This document shows, piece after piece, positions 26,061 through 34,940 of a DNA stretch of 64,000 nt (the first letter of the stretch is position 1; each line of letters opens with the position of its first letter). The translations under genes were made by a program, and so were the position numbers. The notes under the pieces were generated by a model that was not told the origin of the DNA, did not search any database, and saw nothing but the letters and a program-made list of their open reading frames with translations. Source of the stretch: CAYQPF01 sp964419225 (GTDB lineage: Bacteria > Cloacimonadota > Cloacimonadia > Cloacimonadales > CAYQPF01); contig CAYQPF010000010.1 in assembly GCA_964419225.1 (NCBI GenBank), positions 5,943 through 69,942 on the forward strand. Direction: 5' to 3'.

Positions 26061-26822
26061 ATGGAGCAACCTTTATTAAGAGTCGAGAATGTAAAAAAAG
26101 CATTTGGAAAGAACACTGTATTAGATGGTGTTTCTTTTACGATGAACAAAGCAGATGTGAAAGTAATAATTGGTTCTTCCGGGACAGGAAAATCAACATT
26201 ACTGCGTTGTATAAATTTATTAGCACCCCCTGATGCGGGAAAGATCTTTTTAGCAGATGTGGAAGTTACGGCTATGAAAAGGAATATACAGTCAATCCGT
26301 CAGAAGATCGGGATGGTTTTTCAGCATTTTGCCTTATTCAATCATTTAACAGCTTTGGACAATGTGGCGATGGGTTTATTGAAGGTCAAGAAGCTGCCTA
26401 AAGCACAAGCATATGAGAAGGCAATTTTCGAGTTATCGAGAGTAGGATTGGAAGGACATAAAGAGAAGTATCCGGCTCAACTTTCCGGCGGACAAAAGCA
26501 AAGAGTAGGGATTGCCAGAGCTCTGGCCATGGATCCGTTGATCATGCTTTTTGATGAACCGACCTCGGCACTTGATCCTGAGTTGATCGGCGAAGTGCTG
26601 GGTGTGATGAAACAGTTGGCTAAAGACGGGATGACCATGATCTGTGTAACGCATGAGATGGGTTTTGCCAGATCTGTAGCATCAGAGATCATCTTTATGG
26701 AAGGAGGAAAGATCATTGAGCAAGCCTCTCCACAGGAAATGTTCAGCAATGCCCAACATCCCCGTACTAAAGCCTTCCTTGGTAAGATATCCGAACTTTA
26801 CGGTGAGCATCAAGGTCAATAA
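26061..26822 (+). CDS. amino-acid ABC transporter ATP-binding protein
   Basis: 253-residue GlnQ/HisP-type ATPase. Walker A is GSSGTGKST, the signature is LSGGQKQRVGIARAL, Walker B is IMLFDEPTSALD, and the switch histidine is in CVTHEMGFA. The ATG at 26061 is chosen because TAAGGAGAAG lies just upstream; the longer in-frame start at 26019 would lie inside the permease gene and lacks a ribosome site. It energises the two permeases encoded on either side. Confidence 0.96.
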   Translation: MEQPLLRVENVKKAFGKNTVLDGVSFTMNKADVKVIIGSSGTGKSTLLRCINLLAPPDAGKIFLADVEVTAMKRNIQSIRQKIGMVFQHFALFNHLTALDNVAMGLLKVKKLPKAQAYEKAIFELSRVGLEGHKEKYPAQLSGGQKQRVGIARALAMDPLIMLFDEPTSALDPELIGEVLGVMKQLAKDGMTMICVTHEMGFARSVASEIIFMEGGKIIEQASPQEMFSNAQHPRTKAFLGKISELYGEHQGQ

Positions 26823-26839
26823 AGGCAAGGAGCCAGGTT

Positions 26840-27514
26840 ATGGATTTTTTTATTCAATTACAAAGTTACCTGCCTTATTTAGGTAAAGGTCTTTTATTAA
26901 CAATAGAGTTAACTCTGATCTCAGGGATATTGGGATTTTTTGCTGCTATACCATTGGTTGTGGCTGTGCTTTATGGAAATCCCTTCTTCAAGACCTTATG
27001 CAAGGGGATAATCACTCTTGTCCGGGGTACACCACTGCTGGTACAGCTTTTCTTTATTTATTTCGGATTGCCGGTGATCGGGATCAAACTCAGTCCTTTT
27101 TTGGCAGCAGTTATCGGATTTGTCCTGAATTCCGCAGCGTATCAGGCCGAGTATATGAAGGGCGGTTTTCTGGCAATTCCCAGAGAGCAGATGGAAGCCG
27201 GATATTCGATGGGTTTGAGTAAGTGGCAGGTCATCAGACTTGTTATTTTTCCGCAAGCTTTCCGCTTTTCAATCCCCTCTTTATCCAATGAATTAGTGTA
27301 TCTGGTTAAATACACTTCGGTCGCCTATATTATTCAAGTGCCGGAGCTCTTTGCCCAGGCCAAGTTCTTTGCCTCAGACACTTATTACTTCCTGCAAATC
27401 TTCAGTTTGATCGGAGTTGTTTATTTGTTTTTGGTTTATGCAATTACCAAGCTGACTGACTGGCTGGAGAAGAAATTGTATATACCGGGGTTTGAAGTAG
27501 CACATCTTAAATAG
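26840..27514 (+). CDS. amino-acid ABC transporter permease, second subunit
   Basis: 224-residue permease of the same HisQ/HisM family as the one at 25349. Hydrophobic helices include GLLLTIELTLISGILGFFAA and IGVVYLFLVYAITKL. The EAA loop is EQMEAGYSMGLSKWQVIRLV then IFPQAFR. Two distinct permeases flanking the ATPase indicate a heterodimeric channel. A GGTGTCA repeat tract begins in its TAG stop codon. Confidence 0.93.
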   Translation: MDFFIQLQSYLPYLGKGLLLTIELTLISGILGFFAAIPLVVAVLYGNPFFKTLCKGIITLVRGTPLLVQLFFIYFGLPVIGIKLSPFLAAVIGFVLNSAAYQAEYMKGGFLAIPREQMEAGYSMGLSKWQVIRLVIFPQAFRFSIPSLSNELVYLVKYTSVAYIIQVPELFAQAKFFASDTYYFLQIFSLIGVVYLFLVYAITKLTDWLEKKLYIPGFEVAHLK

Positions 27515-27540
27515 GTGTCAGGTGTCAGGTGTCAGTGGGA
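27513..27540 (+). repeat. 7-bp-unit repeat, GGTGTCA family
   Basis: Three perfect units (GGTGTCA x3) then GTGGGA; the TAG stop codon of the permease forms its left edge. Confidence 0.9.
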
Positions 27541-27685
27541 GAAGGGAAGGAAAGATATAGTTGTTTATTGTTAGTTGAGAGTTGGGAGATATTTTATTGA
27601 CTAAATTGGTTAAAAATTAGATTGATTCTATAGATAAATCTTGGGGCAGATGATGAGTCTGCTCCTTTTATAAATGGAGGTATTA

Positions 27686-27892
27686 ATGAAAACCATATTC
27701 ACATTTAAAGATGAGCATTTAGGGAGTTACTATGTAGTAATTCCCAAAATTAGAGAGATCAGCAAGGGATTGGGAAGTGTAGTGATCACATATGATAATG
27801 GTGACAAGCGCAACATAGAGTCTAATGAAACCGAAAAGCTTATGCTGGAACTTGTCAAAGCTATCGAAGAATATTATAGTTACAAATTATAG
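27686..27892 (+). CDS. small hypothetical protein, 68 aa
   Basis: A short protein with alternating strands and a C-terminal amphipathic helix (TEKLMLELVKAIEEYYSYKL). The ATG at 27686 is preferred because GGAGG (27676-27680) lies five bases before it; the ATG at 27674 overlaps that site. It is 18 bp upstream of gmhA, so it is probably co-transcribed. I do not recognise the family. Confidence 0.65.
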   Translation: MKTIFTFKDEHLGSYYVVIPKIREISKGLGSVVITYDNGDKRNIESNETEKLMLELVKAIEEYYSYKL

Positions 27893-27910
27893 TTATAAAT
27901 AGAGAGAAAG

Positions 27911-28498
27911 ATGAAAGCACATTTAAAGAATTCATATCTGGAGAGTTTAAAACTGCTTCAGGATTTTGTTTCAAAGGAAAAGAATATAGAGATCACAGAA
28001 CAAATTTCAAAAGATTTGGCTTCCTGTTTTTCAACAGGCGGGAAAGCCTTGATTGCCGGAAACGGTGGCAGTACCTGTGATTCCATGCACTTTGCCGAAG
28101 AGTTTACAGGGCGTTACCGAAAGAACCGCAGACCTTTGCCGGCGATATCCTTATCCGATGCCTCCCATATCACCTGTGTAGCCAACGATTTCGGCTTCGA
28201 TGAAATCTTTGCCAGAGGAGTGGAAGCCTTTGGTAAGCCCGGAGACTTTTTTCTGGCCATATCGACCAGTGGAAATTCGCCCAATATTATCAAAGCTGTA
28301 AAAAAGGCACAGGAACTTGGCTTGAAAACTGTGGGACTTTTGGGTAAAGACGGCGGTGTTTTGAAGGGAGTCTGCGATTATGAGTTTATAATCCCGGCAG
28401 TAACTTCTGACAGGATTCAAGAAATCCACATGACCATTTTGCATATCATTATTGAAGGGGTGGAAAGAATAATCTTCCCGGAAAACTATGAAGAGTAA
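27911..28498 (+). CDS. gmhA: D-sedoheptulose-7-phosphate isomerase GmhA
   Basis: 195-residue SIS-domain isomerase making D-glycero-D-manno-heptose 7-phosphate, first step to ADP-heptose for lipopolysaccharide. Signatures: LIAGNGGSTCDSMHFAEEF, TGRYRKNRRPLPAISL, and LAISTSGNSPNIIKAVKKA. The late helix QEIHMTILHIIIEGVER carries the conserved Glu and His. Other heptose genes (hldE, gmhB) are not in the window. The stop lies inside the next gene, overlapping the EamA transporter by 11 bp. Confidence 0.93.
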   Translation: MKAHLKNSYLESLKLLQDFVSKEKNIEITEQISKDLASCFSTGGKALIAGNGGSTCDSMHFAEEFTGRYRKNRRPLPAISLSDASHITCVANDFGFDEIFARGVEAFGKPGDFFLAISTSGNSPNIIKAVKKAQELGLKTVGLLGKDGGVLKGVCDYEFIIPAVTSDRIQEIHMTILHIIIEGVERIIFPENYEE

Positions 28499-29363
28499 AT
28501 ACTTACACGGCATCATCACGATGGTGTTATCGAGTCTGGTTTTCTCGATCATGGCTATATTTGTCAAGATGGCGGCCGGTGTTAATATCTATTTGATAAC
28601 TACGATGCGGTTTGCAACAGGCATTATTGTTGTATTGATCATTTTGAAATTAAGTAAGATGAAGCTGGATCTTAAGAATCGTAAATGGCTGATCATCCGG
28701 GGCATCAGCGGTTCTATCTCTGTATTTATGTTTTTCTACGGGATTGTGTATATCGGATTAGGAAAGGGAACCATGCTGAACTATACCTATCCTATTTTTG
28801 CCACTCTTTTTGCTCCTTTCTTTTTGAAGGAGAAAATCAAACCTGATATTATTCTGGCAATTATCGTTGCTTTTATCGGAGTGTTTTTTCTCGTCAAACC
28901 GGATGGTCTGAACAGTTTTGACTACCGTGATCTAATGCCCTTGAGCGGAGCTGTATCGGCAGGTATAGCAATTATGAGTATCAAAAAACTACGGGAAGAT
29001 ACCTCGGCTTATTCAATTTTCTTTGCTTTTTCCATGATTGGAAGTGCTATGTTTATTATCCCGGCAGTTAATAATGGCATTAATTATTCTGTCAATATTT
29101 GGGGACTCTTGTTACTGATAGGCGTTCTTTCTGCTGTTGCTCAACTGTTATTGACATATTCCTACAAATTTGTGGGAGCTGCCGAGGGAAGTATTGTCGC
29201 ATTTATGGTCCCGGCGTTTAATATTGTGCTGGGAATTTTATTCTTCAATGAGAAATTTACGAGTACTATGATTTTTGGTTGTTGCCTTGTTTTTGTAGCC
29301 TGTTTATATACGATATTTAAAGAAGAGATAAGCAAAAAAATCTATCTCAGGAGTGATATATGA
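28488..29363 (+). CDS. EamA/DMT-family transporter
   Basis: 291-residue integral membrane protein with about ten hydrophobic helices in two homologous halves, the layout of drug/metabolite transporters (EamA). Recognisable parts: VFSIMAIFVKMAAGVNIYLI at the start, MLNYTYPIFATLFAPFFLKE in the first half and EGSIVAFMVPAFNIVLGILF in the second. The transported compound is unknown. Overlaps both gmhA (11 bp) and the GpsA-like gene (4 bp, ATGA), so the three are translated as a unit. Confidence 0.88.
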   Translation: MKSKYLHGIITMVLSSLVFSIMAIFVKMAAGVNIYLITTMRFATGIIVVLIILKLSKMKLDLKNRKWLIIRGISGSISVFMFFYGIVYIGLGKGTMLNYTYPIFATLFAPFFLKEKIKPDIILAIIVAFIGVFFLVKPDGLNSFDYRDLMPLSGAVSAGIAIMSIKKLREDTSAYSIFFAFSMIGSAMFIIPAVNNGINYSVNIWGLLLLIGVLSAVAQLLLTYSYKFVGAAEGSIVAFMVPAFNIVLGILFFNEKFTSTMIFGCCLVFVACLYTIFKEEISKKIYLRSDI

Positions 29364-30340
29364 GAATTTTTGTATTAGGTGCCGGTAACTGGGGTACGAC
29401 TTTGTCCATCCTCTTTGCAGAGAATAACGATGTATTTCTCTGGACTATAGATCATAAAGAAGCTGATGATATAAATCTTGCCCGAGAAAATACCAGATTT
29501 CTACCTGGTATTAAGCTGCCGGAAAATCTTATCGTGGAAGAGAAGTATTCCACGCAGTTAACAGAAAATGATTTGATAGTTTTAGCAGTTCCATCCCGCA
29601 AAATGAAGGAAGTTGCGATGGAATTGAAGTCACTTGATCTGCCTTCCTATTTGGTTGTGAATGTATCGAAAGGTGTGGAAGCCAATACTTTGAAGACAGT
29701 ATATGAAACAATCAAAGAGATTTTGCCCAATGTTCACTTTGCCAATCTTTCCGGACCCACAATAGCCCGTGAGATAGCGGAAGGATTACCTGCGAAAGCA
29801 ATACTTGCTTCACAGGATCTGGGGCTTCTCTTCATGCTGCAGACAGCATTGGAGAATTCTTTGCTGAAATTCGAGTTCAGTCAGGATGTGAAAGGGATAG
29901 AGTTAGCTTCTTCACTGAAAGGATTGATAGCGATTGCGGTGGGATTAGCAGAGGGATTAGGTTATAAAACCAATGTCATGGGATTGATCATTACCTATGG
30001 ATTACAGGAGTTTGCGAAAGTCATGCATTTTCTGGGAGTCAAGACTGATACGATTTATAACATTTCCGGCATTGGTGACTTGATTACGACTTGTTTATCG
30101 GAGAACAGCAGGAACAGGAATTTCGGCAAATTAATGGGTCAGGGATATACCAGAGATGCGGCTTTGAAGCTGGTAGGCATGGAAGTTGAAGGCGTATCGA
30201 TGGCAAAAACGGTGCAGAAACTGGCAGCGTTTAATATTTCCATTCCTTTGATTTGTACTATAGCGAATATTATATTCAAAGATGATATAGATGTCCGGAA
30301 AGAACTTATCGGCACGCTGAATAATATCTCCGCGTTTTAG
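29360..30340 (+). CDS. divergent GpsA-like NAD(P)-dependent dehydrogenase
   Basis: 326-residue member of the glycerol-3-phosphate dehydrogenase family. The Rossmann motif is VLGAGNWGT (5-13). K104 (VSKGVE), the LSGPTIAREIA block, K187, D240 (SGIGDL) and R251-N252 (NSRNRN) are conserved. In canonical enzymes the catalytic lysine is followed by Asn (GAxKN); here it is K187-G188 (SSLKGLI). The following TRG is ITYG (212-214). A second, canonical GpsA lies at 34933-35955. This copy may therefore use another substrate or be less active; inference only. Part of the gmhA-EamA unit. Confidence 0.8.
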   Translation: MRIFVLGAGNWGTTLSILFAENNDVFLWTIDHKEADDINLARENTRFLPGIKLPENLIVEEKYSTQLTENDLIVLAVPSRKMKEVAMELKSLDLPSYLVVNVSKGVEANTLKTVYETIKEILPNVHFANLSGPTIAREIAEGLPAKAILASQDLGLLFMLQTALENSLLKFEFSQDVKGIELASSLKGLIAIAVGLAEGLGYKTNVMGLIITYGLQEFAKVMHFLGVKTDTIYNISGIGDLITTCLSENSRNRNFGKLMGQGYTRDAALKLVGMEVEGVSMAKTVQKLAAFNISIPLICTIANIIFKDDIDVRKELIGTLNNISAF

Positions 30341-30912
30341 GAACGTTGAGTTCATTATGGTGAATTATTTATCCACAGAAGAGACACAGATTTCCACAGA
30401 TTGAGAGAAGATGAATCAATAATTTCAGAACATCTGACCCGTAGTATTTAGATATGATATCAGAAAAAGCGGCAATAATCTGGGTAAAAGAGAGAAGGGA
30501 TGCTTTTAGAGAGTAACCCCAAAAAGTGAGAATAATGGACTTTATGGACTATATGGACTATATGGACAGAATAAATGATTTTGGCGAAGAGAACAGAAAA
30601 CGGAAAAAACTTTTCGGATTTATCTCACACAGAGGCACAGAGTTCACAGAGGGAAAAAACAGCAGTAAATTAATTTTGGGTACAAGTTAGAATATTATCA
30701 AAATTAATAATAATCAGAAGAATAAATTTGTAAATTGCATTCACTTAGATCTTTAGACAAATGCTAATTTTTATTGAGTAAGAAGTTCTGAATTTATTTA
30801 TTTTAAAGAACCAGAGTAGTTACTTTTATTAAAGTTCGTATCAAATGACTAGAGGAGAGATTTTGTATAAACTCCTCCAGTTATAATCTGTAAAATATGC
30901 TGCATGCAATGC
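30341..30912. other. 570-bp convergent spacer with repeats
   Basis: No gene seen. It contains the TGGACTATA tract (30535-30570), CACAGA-rich degenerate tracts at 30372-30402 and 30625-30652 (units like CACAGAGGCACAGAGTTCAC), and AT-rich sequence. No clear terminator hairpin for either flanking gene. Confidence 0.65.
30535..30570 (+). repeat. 9-bp-unit repeat, TGGACTATA family
   Basis: Units TGGACTTTA, TGGACTATA, TGGACTATA, TGGACAGA in exact 9-bp register. Confidence 0.85.
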
Positions 30913-33255
30913 CTATTTCAATAGCATCATCTTGCGAGTTTGCTTATATTTTCCTGCTTGCATTTTATAAAAATAGACCCCGGAACTGCAAGTATTCTGG
31001 CTGGCATCTTTACCATTCCAGACAATACTGTGTTTACCGGCTGAACAGTTTTCCTGCATAAGAGTACACACTTTCTGACCTTTAACATTAAAAATTTCCA
31101 AACAGACTTTACCCGGTATGGCAAGCTCAAAGGAGATTTTTGTCGTAGGATTAAAGGGATTAGGATAAGCATTATACAAAATAGCTTCAGAAGTTGCAGG
31201 TTCAGGAATAACAGGATCATCTTCAGATACAATATTGTAAAGAGAAGGGTATCCATCGTTAACTTCAGGTGAAATATACCAAACATTAGAAAAATCCCAG
31301 CCTTCATCTGTGAAAGTCGATTGGGTTTTCATTTCGGCTGTTGTCCTACCACTTACATGATATATGTATCCTATATTAATAGCTCCGTAGCCTCCCACTA
31401 ATCCAGAGGTTTGGATATCCCAAAATATATAAAACATAAAAGCACTATCATTATATCCTACATAGCCACCGTTATTATTATCTGCGGTTACAGTTCCTGT
31501 ACTGTAGCAGTTATATGTACTACTGCCAATGTTTTTTCCATAAAGTCCACCAGCTATGCTGATTCCTGAAACACTTGCTCTATTAAAACAATTGTTAATA
31601 TTACATTCTTCATTTAACCCAATAAAACCACCAGTGCACTCATTTCCTAAAACACTTCCGATACTGTAACTGCTGTTTATTGTCCCTAAATTATGCCCCA
31701 CTAAACCTCCAGTATATAAACTTCCAGCTATTTCTCCTGAAATGTGACAGTTGTATATGTTGGTATTAATGCTGTTATATCCTACCAATCCACCTACTTC
31801 ACTCACTCCAGAAACATTACCATAACAATAACAGTTGTTGATGGTTACATTTTCACAATTGTATCCCACCAAACCCCCAACAAAATTAGCTCCACTAATA
31901 TTTATATTTGTAAGTCCAAGATTAGAGATAGTGGCTTGAGAAGCATAAGAAAAAAAACCAAGATAATTTTGAGTGGGACTGCTTATATTAATATTGCTGA
32001 TAGTTTTGGAATTTCCATTGAAAGATCCCATAAAATAAGGGAAATAGAAATTTGGTTCATTAGAAAGATCAAGATTATTCGCCAATATAAAATCATGTCC
32101 TTCAAATTGAACAAAACCAAGGACATTTTTTAAATCATTGTTATTGTAAATTATACAGCGATTACTTGTATCAATGGCAAAGTAAGAATTAATATCTAAT
32201 GTTTGATTATTGGTAAGCCATTGATTAAATTGATCATTAGATAAAGCTCCCAGAGTAATTCTATGGGCCTCATTTAACAATACAGTGTTATAATTATAGA
32301 ATGAATTATGAATAGGACTATCTGTCATTTTTCCGATTAAACCACCCGGATTATCAGTAATAGATGTTACACTACCCAAGTTGTAGCTGTCATTAATTTC
32401 TCCTGAATAAGTTACGGCAACAATTCCTCCCACAGTATTATAACCCGTAACACTTGCCGTATTGTAGCAATTGTTGATATAACATCCACCAGTTCCACAT
32501 AATCCTCCAACAACAGACCCTCCACAAACTGATCCTGTATTGTAGCAACTAGTTATAGTAGTGTTTCCAAATCCTATCAATCCACCAGTAATACTATCTC
32601 CTGTAACATCGCAAGTATTATAACAGTTAGTTATTTCACCATTAAAAACCTGCCCAATCAATCCACCAGTATATAAAAATCCGGAAACACTGCCTTCAGA
32701 GTAGCATTGTGTAACACTACCATAACTCCAACCAACAAGTCCGCCTACACTTTCGTTTCCTGCAACACTGCCCATAACAGAACAATTGAACAGTCCCAAT
32801 GGATTTTTGTAGCCAAGCAAGCCTCCTACATAATCATGTCCTGTGATGTTCAAATTGATTAGTCGCAAATTACAGATAGTGCTACTATTCGTCAAATTGC
32901 CGACCTTGCCAAACATTCCAACTATATCTGTAGTGGGACGGCTAATAAAAAGCCCTGAAATAATATGACTTTGCCCATCATATGTGCCTGTGAATCCATG
33001 ATAATCTGTACCAACAGGCGTCCAGCCCTGCCCATTATCCCAGGTATTTATATCCTCGGGAAGTGTTATATCAGCTGTCTGGACATATTGTTTGTCCCAT
33101 TGATTCGAATTCTGAGTCATCCAATATAGATTTTGCCAAGTAGTTATTTGATAAGGATTTGTAACAGTACCGTTCCCCAAGGGCAGTTCAGCAGTTTGAG
33201 CAGTAATTCCGGTAATTATTGTTAGAATTATTAGAAAAAATATAAAGTTTTTCAT
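30913..33255 (-). CDS. secreted GLUG-repeat surface protein with sorting tail
   Basis: 780 residues from the ATG at 33255, chosen because GGAGG lies five bases upstream (the frame extends 8 codons further without a ribosome site). Signal peptide IFFLIILTIITGITA. The body contains many GLUG-type repeats of about 25 residues (VGGLVGYN, NCYNTGSV, IYNCHISG), which build beta-helix or adhesive stalks. The C-terminus is the sorting tail (NAYPNPFNPTTKISFEL, IFNVKGQKVCTL, SSGVYFYKM, RKMMLLK). Probably exported to the cell surface, perhaps for adhesion. Single gene. Confidence 0.88.
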   Translation of the reverse strand: MKNFIFFLIILTIITGITAQTAELPLGNGTVTNPYQITTWQNLYWMTQNSNQWDKQYVQTADITLPEDINTWDNGQGWTPVGTDYHGFTGTYDGQSHIISGLFISRPTTDIVGMFGKVGNLTNSSTICNLRLINLNITGHDYVGGLLGYKNPLGLFNCSVMGSVAGNESVGGLVGWSYGSVTQCYSEGSVSGFLYTGGLIGQVFNGEITNCYNTCDVTGDSITGGLIGFGNTTITSCYNTGSVCGGSVVGGLCGTGGCYINNCYNTASVTGYNTVGGIVAVTYSGEINDSYNLGSVTSITDNPGGLIGKMTDSPIHNSFYNYNTVLLNEAHRITLGALSNDQFNQWLTNNQTLDINSYFAIDTSNRCIIYNNNDLKNVLGFVQFEGHDFILANNLDLSNEPNFYFPYFMGSFNGNSKTISNINISSPTQNYLGFFSYASQATISNLGLTNINISGANFVGGLVGYNCENVTINNCYCYGNVSGVSEVGGLVGYNSINTNIYNCHISGEIAGSLYTGGLVGHNLGTINSSYSIGSVLGNECTGGFIGLNEECNINNCFNRASVSGISIAGGLYGKNIGSSTYNCYSTGTVTADNNNGGYVGYNDSAFMFYIFWDIQTSGLVGGYGAINIGYIYHVSGRTTAEMKTQSTFTDEGWDFSNVWYISPEVNDGYPSLYNIVSEDDPVIPEPATSEAILYNAYPNPFNPTTKISFELAIPGKVCLEIFNVKGQKVCTLMQENCSAGKHSIVWNGKDASQNTCSSGVYFYKMQAGKYKQTRKMMLLK

Positions 33256-33507
33256 CCCAGCCTCCTTATAATTAGACAATTTAGCAAAAAATAATAATTA
33301 ATGTACGATATATCTGTCAATGATCATACATGTCAATAGGAATTTTCTTGTTCAAGACTACACCGTATTGTTGTTCGTGTGTAAGAATTCCAGAAAATGT
33401 CTCTCATCCCACAGGTACTTGACACTCGAGAAATAACCACTGCCTCATATTCTGCATAGCAATGCAATCTATTAAGTTTCTTTTAGCTATTGGATATTTA
33501 ACAACGT

Positions 33508-34143
33508 TTAAATTGATTCATTTATCACCACCAGCAGTTCTCCGGAGGTGAATTCGACTCGGACTTTATCTTGCAAGGCAACATTACTTAGTCCGCGGGT
33601 AGAGCCAAGTTCGAGAGTTTCGTGCATCAGGGGATATTTTAAGTTGGTGGTTTTAATGCCACAGACCTTACCATGCAAGGGTATTAAGGATATTGTAGTA
33701 CCAGGTTCAAGATTCAGATCAAAGCTATTTCGTTTATATATTATCTTTTGTGACTCGCTTTCGAGGCTCAGTGGTATATTTTTATCAGCATATTTCTGCA
33801 ATAACCCGACTACTCCCAGAGCATGATCAAAACGCTTATCGAGGCTGTTAATTAGAATTATTTCAGAAGGAGCCAGATCCAGAGCATATTGCAAAGCTAA
33901 TTCTGTATCGGTAAAATCTTTATCCTGAGGGAAGTCAATAAAGGTTGTTTTACCCTGATAGAATTGTTTAACTGCCGAATCAAGAGAATCAAAGTCACCG
34001 ATTATAGCTTTGGGAATCAGATCATTTCTAAAAAGAAATTCTGCACCCGAATCAACACCAATCAGGAGATCTTCTGTCTTTAGAGAGTGAGTACCACTAA
34101 AGAAATCAGGATAAGGGAAATAAGTGAATAAGAAAACTCTCAT
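33508..34143 (-). CDS. thiN: thiamine pyrophosphokinase
   Basis: 211-residue enzyme converting thiamine to thiamine pyrophosphate with ATP. The catalytic motifs IGDFDSLD and DFPQDKDFTDTELAL carry the conserved acidic residues. RFDHALG corresponds to the usual GRxDH thiamine-site motif. The C-terminal beta domain (GTTISLIPLHGKVCGIKTTN, then ELGSTRGLSN) is also conserved. ATG 34143 overlaps the stop of the aldolase gene (ATGA). No thiamine riboswitch was seen upstream, and the pathway partners in the operon are unrelated to thiamine. Confidence 0.92.
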   Translation of the reverse strand: MRVFLFTYFPYPDFFSGTHSLKTEDLLIGVDSGAEFLFRNDLIPKAIIGDFDSLDSAVKQFYQGKTTFIDFPQDKDFTDTELALQYALDLAPSEIILINSLDKRFDHALGVVGLLQKYADKNIPLSLESESQKIIYKRNSFDLNLEPGTTISLIPLHGKVCGIKTTNLKYPLMHETLELGSTRGLSNVALQDKVRVEFTSGELLVVINESI

Positions 34144-34940
34144 GAAAGGGGATAGTTTTCCAATTCTTTTAAATCCTGATCCGAAATACCTCGTGGTTTA
34201 CTGCCTGATTTCAGGCACAGCAAATAGATAGTGGCAGCTTTATTCATCAGATCGAGAAAGTCATAAGTTTCCCAGACATCTTTACCCATAGCAAGACAGC
34301 CATGCATTTGCCATAAGACCAGACTGTGGGTTTTAGCTTCTTCCAAAGTTGCATCTGCCAATTCTTTCGAACCAGGTGTCAGATAAGGAACCAAACCAAT
34401 TCCTTTGGGAACAAAAACCTTTACTTCGGGCATCATTTTCCAGAGCTGATCCTGTAAATGCTTTTGGTCGGCAAACTCTTCCAGGTGTGATATGGCAATG
34501 AGTTCTGTAGGATGTGAATGCAGGACGACTTTTTCTTCTCTATTGTTTGCTTTGAGCCAGGAATGTAAGTGTAAATGTGAGATCAATTCAGAAGTAGGGG
34601 CGAATTTCTTATAATTTGGCTGCAGGATGTAGAAGGAGTTACCATCTTCAGAGATTTGAATAATACCCAGTTCTTCGTTTACTTCTTTGTTAAAATTTCT
34701 GAATTTTGAGCCTGTTGCCGTAATAATGAAGACATTATTGGCAAGATCGGGAAAAGGAGTATCCAGTTTTGCCTGAAGGTATAGTTTTTCTGGTGCTTCG
34801 ACCATATTATCGGGCAGACGCAGGGAAAGATTCCCACCGTTACGTTCGGCCCAGCCTCTGTTTACAAGAAGAGCAGCGACATCCTGGATATCGTCGATGG
34901 CTTTAAGAGTTTCTTCATTTTTGATAAAAGTCTTAATCAT
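34140..34940 (-). CDS. rhaD: class II aldolase, RhaD-like (rhamnulose-1-phosphate aldolase)
   Basis: 266-residue class II aldolase. Start ATG 34940 is favoured: GAAGGAAG lies six bases before it, while the in-frame ATG at 34946 abuts that site. The sequence matches RhaD better than fuculose aldolases: WAERNGGNLSLRL, catalytic E118 in PTSEL, zinc ligands H141 and H143 (LHSHPTE) and H213 (QMHG), and HSLVLWQMHG. RhaD splits rhamnulose 1-phosphate into DHAP and lactaldehyde. No other rhamnose gene is near; the upstream partner gpsA consumes DHAP. Substrate is therefore uncertain. Confidence 0.82.
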   Translation of the reverse strand: MIKTFIKNEETLKAIDDIQDVAALLVNRGWAERNGGNLSLRLPDNMVEAPEKLYLQAKLDTPFPDLANNVFIITATGSKFRNFNKEVNEELGIIQISEDGNSFYILQPNYKKFAPTSELISHLHLHSWLKANNREEKVVLHSHPTELIAISHLEEFADQKHLQDQLWKMMPEVKVFVPKGIGLVPYLTPGSKELADATLEEAKTHSLVLWQMHGCLAMGKDVWETYDFLDLMNKAATIYLLCLKSGSKPRGISDQDLKELENYPLS

